NCBI GenBank assembly: GCA_014621425.1
Contig: JAANBB010000149.1
Coordinates: 18,206-82,205 of the forward strand
Source of the DNA: Cylindrodendrum hubeiense
Lineage: Eukaryota; Ascomycota; Sordariomycetes; Hypocreales; Nectriaceae
DNA: 64,000 nucleotides
Reading direction: 5' to 3'
In this document: piece after piece, positions 45,901 to 56,036 of the stretch
How positions within the stretch are numbered: position 1 is the first letter of the stretch
Layout of the letters: every line of letters begins with the position of its first letter
Translations under genes and position numbers: made by a program
The notes under the pieces: model-generated
Told to the model about the DNA's origin: nothing
Seen by the model: only the letters and a program-made list of their open reading frames with translations
The model's database searches: none

Positions 45901-48756
45901 TCGCAATGTCAAGGATATTGATCCGCTTCAGGATCGCCTTGCCAAGTTCCCCGGCCCTCTGAAGGGCAAGTCCAAGAAGAAGGAGACCATCGCCTGGCTG
46001 ACTGCTGGTATTGAGACGTTGGAGAAGGATGTCCCTGAGATTTCGTTCCAGTCTCAACTCTCTCTTGATTCCAAACGTGCCATTGAGCGACTGCTTTTGT
46101 GGAGAATCCTTCGCATCTTCATTGAGTTTGATGGCATTCTCGAGGGCACTCCGGCAGTGGAGAAGGCTGTGCGAGATGTTCTCTCACCTGGCACAATCAC
46201 ACCAACTGCAGATGACGATGCTTTGTTCCCTGGTGTTGGTGGTTTGGGTGTTGGGCCCAGCTCCATCACTGCTATGCAAGCTGATGGAGCTGATATCTCT
46301 ACTATGGACCAAATTCGTCACCACTTGTTGAGAGGTGATCGGGAGAAGGCTATTTGGGCCTTTGTGGACAAACGATTATGGGGTCACGCAATGTTGATCT
46401 CTCACACGGTGTCGGGCGACCTTTACAAGCAGGTTGCTCAAGAGTTCGTCCGGAAGGAGGTTAACTTCCCTGGCCACAACAACGAGTCGATGGCCGCGTT
46501 GTACCAGGTTCTGTCCGGAAACTTCGATGATTGTGTCGATGAGCTTGTACCCGTACATGCGCGAGCCGGTCTCCAGCTCATGTCAACTCAGTCTGGTCCG
46601 GGGCCCGCAAAAGACACCCTCGACGGTTTGGACAAGTGGCGGGAGACACTGTGCCTCATCCTCAGTAACCGTAGTGCCGATGACACTCGCGGACTGACTG
46701 CCCTTGGAAACCTTCTTTCTAGCTACGGAAGAGCCGAAGCAGCCCATATCTGTTTCCTCTTTGGCAGGAATGCATCTACCTTCGGTGGTCTAGATGACCC
46801 CAACGCCAACCTTGTGCTCCTAGGTTCGGATCATCATCAGCAACCTGACCAGTTCGCCAAGGAGACCGAAGCTCTCCAGCTTAGCGAGGTCTACGAGTAT
46901 GGAATTTCGCTTGCAGGAGGACTCGCTGCCTCAGCTGGAACCCCTCATCTTGCCGCCTACAAGCTTCAGCATGCCATGACTCTCGCTGAGTACGGTTATC
47001 GTGACAAGGCCCTACAGTATTGCGATGCCATTGCACATGCGATGACCTCGCAGACGAAGAGATCGCCTTATTACCACATCGTCTTGGAATCTGCTGTTGA
47101 TGACTTCATGACAAGACTCAAGCAAGCTCCTAAGGATGAGACCAATTCCTGGATCTCAAAGCCCAGCATGAATAAGGTTTCCGACAGCATGTGGAACAGG
47201 TTCAACAAGTTTGTCGCCGGAGACGAGAACGAGAACAATGGAGCTGGACCTGGTGGCGAGGGTGAGGCTGGGCCATTTGGTCGCATTGCTACCACGCCCA
47301 CGATGAGTCGATCGCCCTCTGTCTCCAACTTTGAAGTCTATGGTGGACAATCGCCGGGTTACCCCATTGGGGCAGCCCAGCCTGCGGCAACTGCGGCAGG
47401 AGCCCGGTATGCTCCAGGAGCTGTGGCGGCTACTCCCTCGTCAAACCCCTATGAGCCTACTTCCCAATACACTCCGGCTCCAAGGAGCTCGACGGACCGA
47501 GGCTCAAACGAATATATTCGAAACTCATACGAGCCCTCGCACCCCGGAGTTGCTCCCGTCTCGGTACCATCCGGAGGCTATACCCCTGTGGCTCCATCTG
47601 CGTCTGAGCCATCCCTCCCCCAGATTGACTCTGTTATGGTTGGAGCCCCGGGACTGGCACCCGCTGCTCAAATTATGCAGTCGGCTCAGTCTGGCGGATA
47701 TCAGCCTTTCGGCATTCCGACATCCGCTAGCATGCCTGTACTCCCCACGGCTGTTGAGGACAAGTCTGCCGAAGTATCTCAGCAGGGGTACCAGCCTCTG
47801 AGCTACGGATACGAGCCACCCTCGTTCAATTCGAACCCCCCTGTTCCCGAGAGCCAGGCCAACACCGCTGAGAGTGGCGGTGATGGATATGAGCCGCCGT
47901 CGTTCCAGCCCTATGGCTACGAACCCCCGTCTTATCAGCCTGACCCGGAGCCCACTTCTGAGGACAACGAGGTGTCTAAGCCAAAGAAGAAGAGCTTCAT
48001 GGATGATGATGATGATAGCACTCCCACTTTGAGAGCTCAGGACCAGTCGAAGGATGATAAGGATCGGGAGAACGATGAGATGTTCCGCAAGGCGGCTGAG
48101 GAGGATGGTAAGTTTAGACCCACAATTCAAAAAGACATAGGACTAACTGAGAACTAGCGAAACGTGCTGCTGCTCAGCAGTCAGCCAAGAAGGGGTGGGG
48201 CTTCTCTGGGTGGTTTGGAGGCAAGAAGGCAGATACGCCTCCTCCTGCTGGCGACCAATCGCCCGGCAAGCCTATCAGAGCCAAGTTGGGAGAGGCCAGC
48301 AGCTTTGTGTACGACCCCGACCTCAAGCGATGGGTCAACAAGAAGCCTGGCGCCGAGATTGTGCCAGCTAAGACGGCCACGCCTCCTCCCCCAAGAGCTA
48401 TTCCTCGTTCCGTCTCTGGAACTCCGCCACCGCAGTCAACTGGTACGCCTCCACCTCCGATGGCTAGTAGTGCGCCGTCGGGTGGAATGCCTCTTCACAT
48501 GCGCTCGGCAACTCCAGAGTTGACGAGGGCCCCCTCAATGGACAACCTGGGTCTGGGAGTACCCCCGCCCATGGCCCGTTCCGTGTCCAACCCTAGCCTT
48601 GGAGGACCCGCCGCTGGTCCTCCGTCCAGACCTACTACGAGCATGAGCAATGCCAGCAGTATCGACGACCTCATTGGCGCTGCCGCACCCCGCAGGCCGG
48701 GCGAGAAGAAGAAGCCCCGCAAGAGCGGTCGCTATATCGACGTCATGGCCAAGTAA
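42941..48756 (+). CDS. sec16: COPII coat assembly protein Sec16
   Basis: Model join(42941..48107,48158..48756), 1,921 aa, starting MAAEPTSSSWHPAV. The N-terminal half is acidic and then Pro/Ser-rich (repeats of AxxRYSPAP and PPPP types), as expected for the scaffold's disordered arm. The conserved central domain begins near residue 937 ([25 protein letters not shown]). It runs through RHHLLRGDREKAIWAFVDKRLWGHAMLI and FVRKEVNFPGHNNESMAALYQVLSGN, the helical ACE1-type unit that binds Sec13. The C-terminus carries repeated YEPPSF/YGYEPPSYQP units, GWGFSGWFGGKK after the single 50-nt intron, VYDPDLKRWVNKKPG, and an RKSGRYIDVMAK end. Sec16 organises ER exit sites by binding Sec23/24, Sec13/31 and Sar1. 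The intron join DA|KRAAAQQSAKKGW is in phase. Length and layout match filamentous-fungal Sec16. Confidence 0.95.
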
Positions 48757-49244
48757 GAAGAATTGATCATATGGGAGCAACCGGTGTTTTTGTGCGACCT
48801 TGGCATCGACCTATTCGTCTGGCGTTTTCCTGGGGTTCTGCGTCTTGAACCAACCCGTCGTGTACAATAGAACTATGATTTTCGTGTAATTTTGCGTACA
48901 GCACTACAGGGAGGACCCTGATTACGGGTGGCCGTAATTTGGTGAGCTGTATGCTTTGGAGAGGAGGATACCTTGTTTTAATCAGTTGTTTTTGGATCAT
49001 CGCGAATTAGACATGGTGGGTGTATTGCAAAGACCCTATTGGGCTTGCAAGTACACGGAGTACCAAATCGTAATGCAGTCAGACATTTCTACCATTGGTA
49101 TTACCAGGATCGTATTTGAAGAATATTGGGTTTAGGAGTGAACAGCAACGCATATCCTGCCAAGTCCATGACAACCCATGGGACCTCCGTCTATTTTGAT
49201 CCGAACCTGAACGCCATAAATCACCCGTCACAGTTGACTCCTGA
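48757..49244. other. Convergent intergenic region (Sec16 / Hus1 3' flanks)
   Basis: 488 nt between two convergent stop codons. No coding region or repeat was recognised. It presumably contains both 3' UTRs and polyadenylation sites. Confidence 0.5.
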
Positions 49245-50505
49245 TCAAACACTGTAAGACTGAACATAGTACTGGTGGTTGTTAGTAAAGAAGATGAATC
49301 CATGGGAGGGCGGTATCGTACCGTGACGACAGAGTCCTCAGCTGAGGCATCATCATACTGGGGCACATAGACGTAGAGGATTAAGGCGTGGTCATCGGCG
49401 AAGCAAGCAATTACCCTGCCCTCCAGTCGGCCAACGCTCAGGACTCTACTCCAGTCCTTGCCATCGACCCTAACGGTGGCCCACCTGTCCGGGCCATCCT
49501 CGCGGAACTTGGTGCTCGGGTGGTCTGCGACGGGGCAGTCGAGCTGGGCGGGGTCGAGTTCCGGATTCTCAAGATTGGACCACACACTGCAGATGTCGGT
49601 AGTCTCCGTGGCGATGCGTAGGCGCAGGCCGCCGTGCATGTTGGCGCTTATGTCGAGCTTTGGAGCTTTGGAGGCAGCGGTGCCACCGGATGAGTTGGAT
49701 GCGAGGGCTAGTTTGGTGAATCGGTCCGAGATGGCTTTGAGTTGGAGCAGAGGTGGCAGTTGGATGTGGACGTCTGGTTCGCGAACCTTGGGCTGCATTA
49801 TAGTTTCAACAGTCTCTGGGTGGAGGACACGGACGGGGATGTCTTGGGTGATGATCTTTTCATGCTCGCGCCTAAGTGAAGTCTCGAGATGCTCGGGAAG
49901 AAACATGTCATCATCGTCAAAAGGGTCATCGCCTGCAGCTGCGGAAGGCTTTGCTGGGCCAGGGGCGTTGGCAGTGGTGTTGGTGGTGATGGTCATGGAG
50001 AGCACGGGCAGGCCGTCCTTTTTGGTGAGGCGGAGGGAGGCCGAGATGCTGTTCAGGGCGGATTTTAAGGCGCGTTGGAGTGGCTGGAGGGGCAGCTCGA
50101 GGTTAATTGTATTGGAGGCCTCGGCGGATTGAATGTGGAAATTGTCAAAGATGAAGTCCATGGAGAGAGAGCTGTTCAGTCAGCGAGTGGTTCAGTCAGC
50201 GCAGCAAGGGGCATTCATGATGCTGTCGCAGCGCATATTCGCTGGATGCGCTGAATTTATGGGCAGCAGGGGCGAAGGCAACGAGACGGAGAGACATACG
50301 CCCAGACTTGGGATCCCATGTCAGGGATGACGGTGAAGCGAGCGGTATCATCGCTCAGGCGCAACCAAGCGATCTTCTCGAGGGAGGAGAGTGCCGCAGT
50401 GAGTTCTGGCCATGGTCAGCATGGTGCACTCAGAACTCGAGGGAGTCAACGGTCGGTCCTACTCGCAAAAGTGCGGATGTTTTTGAGTTCGGTTCGGAAC
50501 CGCAT
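49245..50505 (-). CDS. hus1: DNA-damage checkpoint clamp subunit Hus1
   Basis: Model complement(join(49245..49271,49322..50171,50300..50405,50463..50505)), 341 aa. The start MRFRTELKNIRTFA at 50505 is the conserved Hus1 N-terminus. Exon 2 adds KLTAALSSLEKIAWLRLSDDTARFTVIPDMGSQVWA, and exon 3 adds SLSMDFIFDNFHIQSA and NTINLELPLQPLQRALKSAL, the PCNA-like fold. Between the lobes is an acidic insert (DDPFDDDDMFLPEHL). The last exon is only 27 nt. Choosing the CAG at 49272-49274 as acceptor gives ...SVVTYYVQSYSV and a stop, matching the short aromatic C-terminal strand expected for Hus1. Reading on without this 50-nt intron gives about 75 unrelated residues to 49079. Hus1 pairs with Rad9 and Rad1 in the 9-1-1 clamp that activates ATR signalling. 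Confidence 0.93.
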
Positions 50506-51298
50506 TGTCGGAGAGAAAGGCGGGGACGCCGAAATGAGACGCGTTGAGTGAAGAAGGAAGCGCGGCCGTGACGACGTTGTGATGCAGCTTGGATGGTGTT
50601 GATCAGTGAGAGGTTTTGGTGGGGCGGGCAGATCTGGTGTGTTAGTGGGAGGCAGGAGCACCAGGCTGCACTACTCTAGATAGTGAGGACAACTGCTTCA
50701 CCAGCCTAGCAAATATGAAGAACAAAATCAATTCCGCAAACTAGTAAATGCGCATTTTGCGGTTGTAATTTAAAAATTACGGTGCATTTGGAAGCAGATC
50801 TTGTTGGTGGAAGCCTGCCTTCTGGTTTCGAGGTTCTATTTCTCAACTTGCTTGGAAGGAACAGAGCAATCTACAGCTGACAACCTGGGCAAGAACTGCT
50901 CGAGCCACAATGGGGAATCCTCTTTCTGCTATTCTACTCTAACACTTTCCGAGTTACCGTCTCGATTATTGCAGGGAAAGAGATGCCAGAGCAGAGAAAG
51001 TCGGGGTCGACAAAATCCCCGTATCCCTCCATGGCTCCCACGATCAGTCTCCCATCATCGACACCATACAACACGCAACACGCACATCACAACCCATCGT
51101 TACATCATCCATTGCTCAAATAGACATCTAGATCTACCAACACAGACATCCCGTTCATCGTCATCATTTCATCGTCTCCCGCGTTGGTCCCCGCTGCTCA
51201 TCATCAGTGAGCTGCCGGTTCCAAGTTTCCTTGCCTCTTACACTTAGTATTCGTCTCTGCACAACCGCACACCAGCCACATACACCCCGGTGTTCGTT
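50506..51298. promoter_or_regulatory. Divergent promoter region (Hus1 / RING-like gene)
   Basis: 793 nt between divergent starts. It has an AT-rich core (about 50700-50790, with TTTAAAAATTA) and a long pyrimidine/CA-rich leader (about 51030-51290) before the RING-like gene. No other feature was seen. Confidence 0.45.
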
Positions 51299-52417
51299 AT
51301 GCCTCAGAACAAAAAGACTTCTTCCGACTCACCCCGGCTCCTTGAGCGCCTCCTCTTCGGGTTCCCTAATCGAAGGGTCCGTCGCTTTGAGAGGGCCGAG
51401 AACCAGTCCAGAGCCCACGAGCCCCCTGCCTATGAAGAGCCTCCTCGGCTAGCACAAGTCACAATCACCCGGCTTGCTAACAGCAATGAACCGTCTAACG
51501 ATGTATCATCCAACCATGTACCGTCTAACAATGCACCGGCTGTTAACGACGGTCACAACCAAGACAACCCAGATCCTGTTTTACGTTCAGACGCCAACCC
51601 CAACGTTCGTGGAATTGCCCTAGGTGATACTCCATCGTCCCCATCCCAAGAGCCGCCTCTGAGTTACGACCAAGCTGTGATAGGACGTTTGGGCCCACTA
51701 CTGCCTGATATGGACAACCCCCACGGCGGCGACTGTAGCGCTTGCACGATATGCGGTGTTGATTTTGGCCAACGAAGAGGCCACTATTTCTTCCCAGAGC
51801 TAAAGGCCTATCTCCCTTGCGGTCATGTCTTCGGGCATCAGTGCCTTTTTTGGGCGTTGAGCTCGAATCGCGTTCACAAGGATCGATGTCCACGGGGCGG
51901 ATGCATTTCCCTTCGGCATACCTGCGATCACACTGCCGTTCCCACAACACAGCCCAATGAGCGCTTATTCACTGATGCTACGAGAGAAATGATCCCTTGG
52001 CCATGCGAGTTTTGTGAGTCATGCCAGGGTGTAGAGATGCACCGGGCTATTGAGCACTCCACGCAGGAAGCGAGACGCGCGCGGCAGGGGAGACAAGAGT
52101 TTTTGGGTAAACCTCGCACCATTCTATGGGATCTGAGAGAAAGGTTTCATTGGAGCCGCGTACACTCGAAGGAAGACAAGTTGGAACGTCACGCCGCGGC
52201 GTGGTTCAGGCGGAAGTGGAACAAGTTCGAGCAGATGAAATGGAGGCAAGAGAGGAAGGCGATTTTGACGGGCAGAGTATCGGAGTCAACTGAAGGTGGA
52301 AAGGCTCCGAGTTATCGTGAGGTGGATAATGCGACGAACGATGAAGAGAATAGAGAGAGTGGAGAGAATGGAGGTGATGGTGATAACGGAGGTGGCAATG
52401 GAGGCGGAGCGGAGTAG
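51299..52417 (+). CDS. RING-like zinc-finger protein of unknown function
   Basis: Single exon, 372 aa, ATG at 51299 (MPQNKKTSSDSPRLLERLL). A central cysteine/histidine region at about residues 146-215 reads CSACTICGVDF, then LPCGHVFGHQCLFWAL, then CPRGGC and HTCDH. The order C-X2-C ... C-G-H-X3-H-X2-C ... C-P resembles a RING-H2 finger, suggesting E3 ubiquitin-ligase activity. The spacing between the first and second pairs is long because of an insert (GQRRGHYFFPELKAY). A second CEFCESCQG cluster follows. The N-terminus has PPAYEE and PPLSYDQ, which look like PPxY motifs that bind Nedd4/Rsp5 WW domains. The C-terminus is basic then Gly/Asn/Glu-rich. I do not recognise an orthologue. Ligase activity is inference. 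Confidence 0.78.
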   Translation: MPQNKKTSSDSPRLLERLLFGFPNRRVRRFERAENQSRAHEPPAYEEPPRLAQVTITRLANSNEPSNDVSSNHVPSNNAPAVNDGHNQDNPDPVLRSDANPNVRGIALGDTPSSPSQEPPLSYDQAVIGRLGPLLPDMDNPHGGDCSACTICGVDFGQRRGHYFFPELKAYLPCGHVFGHQCLFWALSSNRVHKDRCPRGGCISLRHTCDHTAVPTTQPNERLFTDATREMIPWPCEFCESCQGVEMHRAIEHSTQEARRARQGRQEFLGKPRTILWDLRERFHWSRVHSKEDKLERHAAAWFRRKWNKFEQMKWRQERKAILTGRVSESTEGGKAPSYREVDNATNDEENRESGENGGDGDNGGGNGGGAE

Positions 52418-52690
52418 ACCGAGGGACGCATGGGGATGGACACCTAGCAGTGGGTTTGTGGTAAGTGTTGGACCTTCAGCGACATGATCCAGCGGTATAG
52501 GTAGAAGAGGCAAAGGAGTCGACATGGTATAAGCAGATATGAACAGAACAGTGGAGCGTTGACTTGATCTCGCTTCGTGATCGAGATCATTTCGTGTCGG
52601 TTTCAAGGTGTTATTGTGGTAATAGGGAAAATGAAAATGCGATCCGCTCTGAATTGAAGGCTGAGGAAATGACTAATGTTGAAGATGCAT

Positions 52691-53298
52691 TTATATTCTA
52701 AAATTCGTAATTTGCATCGGCCTGTCTGGCTCGTCGTCGCTGTCATCTCTGAACCCTTCCTCGAGACTGGAAGTTTTGTCAGTAACGTGCTTCTCTGACG
52801 CAGGGCGTTGAGTCCCGAGTGGAATGTTGGTGGGGTACTTACTCTCTACTCAAGCGCCTCGTATTATCTGGCTGTACCGTCTGCGAATCTCTCTCTATGG
52901 TGCGCCAGGTTTCGTCGTCGACATCACCGAGTTCCTCGCCATCGTCGTCGTCTAGACCGTCGTCGGAGATGTCTCCAGCGACGAAGACTAGATTATTTTG
53001 CGGTCTCCAGCTCGCAGGGAAAGGAATAGAGGCAAGTCGAGAGGTAATGCGCTGGCGGAGCGACGAGGTTTGGGAGGAGAGGGAGTCGAGGGGTAGGTAT
53101 TGGCTGTAGCGGCTCCGGTACCGTCGCCAGGCGGGGATGACGACGTAGGTGAGGACGACGAAGAGGATGAGGGAGATGACGGCGGGGACTATGAGAGTCT
53201 GCGATGTGGTGTTAGTTAGCTGGGAGGTCTGGAAGGAGATGTTGCAGGTCGGTATGCGCGGGATTGCTGACCTTGATGACGGAGATGGTGGCACCCAT
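52691..53298 (-). CDS. Small single-pass membrane protein, conserved hypothetical
   Basis: Model complement(join(52691..52766,52843..53198,53272..53298)), 152 aa. Exon 1 is 27 nt (MGATISVIK). The join gives MGATISVIKTLIVPAVISLI, running into a hydrophobic stretch through FVVLTYVVIPAW (about residues 9-34), a single membrane anchor. A basic patch follows (RRYRSRYSQYLPLDSL), then an acidic cytosolic or lumenal tail (DISDDGLDDDDGEELGDVDDETW). Exon 3 adds DLEEGFRDDSDDEPDRPMQ and ends NFRI. Both introns (73 and 76 nt) have good donors (GTCAGC, GTAAGT), and all phases agree. Without the first intron the frame would open upstream with no ATG-proximal membrane logic. The short start, immediate hydrophobic segment and positive-inside patch suggest a type III/tail-out topology. 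Function is unknown. Confidence 0.76.
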
Positions 53299-56036
53299 GT
53301 TGCCTCTGTTCCGGAGTACACGATCGAACCTAGGCCGTGTGCGCGAGCGTGGAGAGGAATGGCGACTGTGCGCGAAATACCATTAGGTTGAGAGCAGCCT
53401 CGTCGTGTGCTGTCACCCCTTTGCGCGTCACGAAGCGATCGTGATATTTGTTGGAGGCTACCGATAAGATATGGCTTGGTCGGATGGATGGATTACGTAG
53501 GCCGGCTGGCGTCTCGTTGGGTTGAGTCGCACGAGCCACACAGCCTGCCACGACGCGCGACGCCATTCCGCCAACGCGCGCCATGCCTATTTAGCGGTGG
53601 AGTCCATCACTTGGCGGTGGATGGGGCAGCGCTGCGGAGTGCTCTAGTGATATGGATGGACACATGCATGCAGCGGAACGGAGAGACCGGCACCTAGGGT
53701 GCGGGCGGATCTAAAATAACAGCTACAGTGTGCCGCACTGCAAAGTGCAAACATTCAATGTTTTAGGGGAGCGGCCTACTGATGGCTCAGGTCTGGCTTT
53801 GAGACTTTCGGGGAGATGCCATGGCCCTGGGAACGTGGAGGCCGCCCGCTACATGCATAGTAGGTTGCAACTCGAGGTAGATGCCCCTAAGCCGGGTTTG
53901 GTATAAGTGGGTAACCCTAGAAGGTCTGGGGAAGATGATGGAATCCTTGGAAAGCACCGAGATGAGACCAATTCGACCTCGCTGGGATACAAGAATGATG
54001 GACAGGGGGAGGCAGACCCTGCGTCCTCGGCACGGGAGAGTGCAGGGAGATGACTGAGAGACGGACGGAGACGTCGGAAGGACGGGACGGACGGTCAAGA
54101 CACCGAGGCTTGAAGAGGGGCAGCTGAAAGGGGGTTGGAGGGAGAGATATCAACCAGCCGTCATTCCGCCTGCGGCCGTTGCGGTTCAACGGGCAGAATG
54201 GATATACATGTGTGTATAAGGGGTTGAAAGATCCATGGAGCTGGGAACTGCCGGAATCGGGATGGCGCAGAGAGGATGCTTTTATGAGCGTTGCGGCGCA
54301 TGCACAAAGAAAACGGCCCATGGTTGCGAATCTGGAGTTTGCCTCGACATAGCACGAGGCACGCAATCGCGGACACGCGCATGCGATTACAACCTTGAGT
54401 CTTTCAGCATTTGTCCATCTTCTCCCAGATTGGGGTTCTCGGTGGACAAGGCTACAAGGGGAAGGGGGGCGGCTTTGGCACTATCGGCTGCACCACCACC
54501 AGCTGGTACGACGCCCAATCCAATGTTACGAAATCCACTCCCGTCTCCATCTCCATCCCACTCCCCACCCAATACGGCCCAGTCCATGGATGCCAGCCGG
54601 CCAATGCGATGCTGGTGTCTCCTAAAGTAGGCAGGCCGATCGACTTTAGGTCTTTGATGTGGTCCAGTCCTGTGCTGTTGGTAGATACAGACCTGCGCCT
54701 TGTGTATTGAGCGCGCTATGTATGAAGAGCCGTGGGAGGGAGGGGGTCGAGAAAGGGATGAAGGGAGGGAGAGACTCTGAGAACGCGACCAGCAGCAATG
54801 GCCACCATCTTATTCCCTGCTCAACACGAACAAGCGCCCATGGTTACTAGAGGTTGGAGCCAGAGTAGTGGAAGGACTTCCTTCTTTTGGCCGTTTCTTC
54901 AGGGGGCATTTCCAGGTTACTTTTCCTCCCTTTTCCCTCTCGGGGCTTCCATGCCAACTGCCGACTTACTGGTGGCAAGGCAAGGTCAGGCTTACTGCAC
55001 CACTTAACGAAGCAGTGAGCAGTGAGCAGTGAGAAATGTGTCATCATTTGGGGTTGTAGAGGCGAAACATATCCCGCCAGCCCATTAATGGGAATAGGAG
55101 AGGGTCCGTTTCTTCCGCTCGTCGTCGGTCGTCGTCACTCGCTCGTGTGAGGTGCCCACTCTGCGCTCTCAGAGACAGCTTGGGCACCCACTTGGCAGTG
55201 GAAAGGAGGAACCCCTCCAGCGCCCACAACGCCAACAGCGCCCACACAGCGCCCACAGCGCCCAAGACACCCCCCACCGCCGCCCCGGCGCACCTAGCGC
55301 TCAGCGCCTCCAGTGGCCACAGCGAGGCTCCAAAAGCCAGAGACCGGCGGCGGCTAGCTAATAATTACCCATAATCCCCGTAACCCGTGCACCAATCCCC
55401 ATCCTTGTCTGGCCTTACCTTACCCTTGCTCGACCTTGGACCTTTGCATCGCCCATCCCCCGACCTTTGACTTGAACCGAACCCGACCAGATCAATCCCC
55501 TGGACGGCCTTAACTCCTCCTCCTGCTGCTACGTCGCAGCGCTGAACTCGAACACCGACTCTGCAAAGGACAGCAGTCACCGCCTAGATCCAGGGCCCTC
55601 TGTCGCCTCTCGCCCTCCCGCCCGGACGCTCCCACACCTCGCACAACTCTCCTCCGCTCTCCGCAAACCCCCCCTTCCGCTTCCGCATCTGCGCGCACCT
55701 GTGGGAGTGCCTGACAGCCTGTGCTTTTGCGAAACCAACTTCGCTCCGTCATCGCACGCACCCACGCTCGATCCAGGTTTCAAGTTTAAACCACTGGCCG
55801 AATCGACTCGGGCCCCTCCCCGGATCGTCACCCAAACCTGTTCCTCCTGCGTTTCGGCGGAGAAGCGTCTGCGTTCCCCCATCATGCGAGCGGCCCCGGG
55901 CCAGCAAACCGCCGCCTTCACGTGTTTCACATAGCAGTCGAACTCGCCTCTCCCTCAGCTCCTCTCACCCCGGCGCGACCCCGAATACGATTCTGCCCAA
56001 GACCATTACTGCGGCCACCACCGTACCGACATTGCC
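53299..56036. other. Long divergent intergenic region upstream of the formin gene
   Basis: 2.7 kb between divergent genes. Several open frames cross it (for example around 54235-54710), but none carries a recognisable domain, so none is called. The last 600 nt are very pyrimidine-rich, consistent with a long 5' leader of the formin transcript; long leaders are common for fungal polarity genes. Confidence 0.5.
55218..55264. repeat. CAGCGCCCA tandem-like repeat
   Basis: Four copies of CAGCGCCCA begin at 55218, 55236, 55247 and 55256, with 0-9 nt spacers. Confidence 0.65.

Noticed and set aside
49079..49244. Extended C-terminus of Hus1 reading to 49079
   Set aside because: The extra residues have no family resemblance, and a 50-nt intron with good borders gives the expected short aromatic ending.
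54235..54710. Open frames including GGGFGTIGCTTTSWYDAQSN
   Set aside because: Overlapping frames of similar size exist in the same stretch and none matches a family; left as noncoding upstream of the formin.
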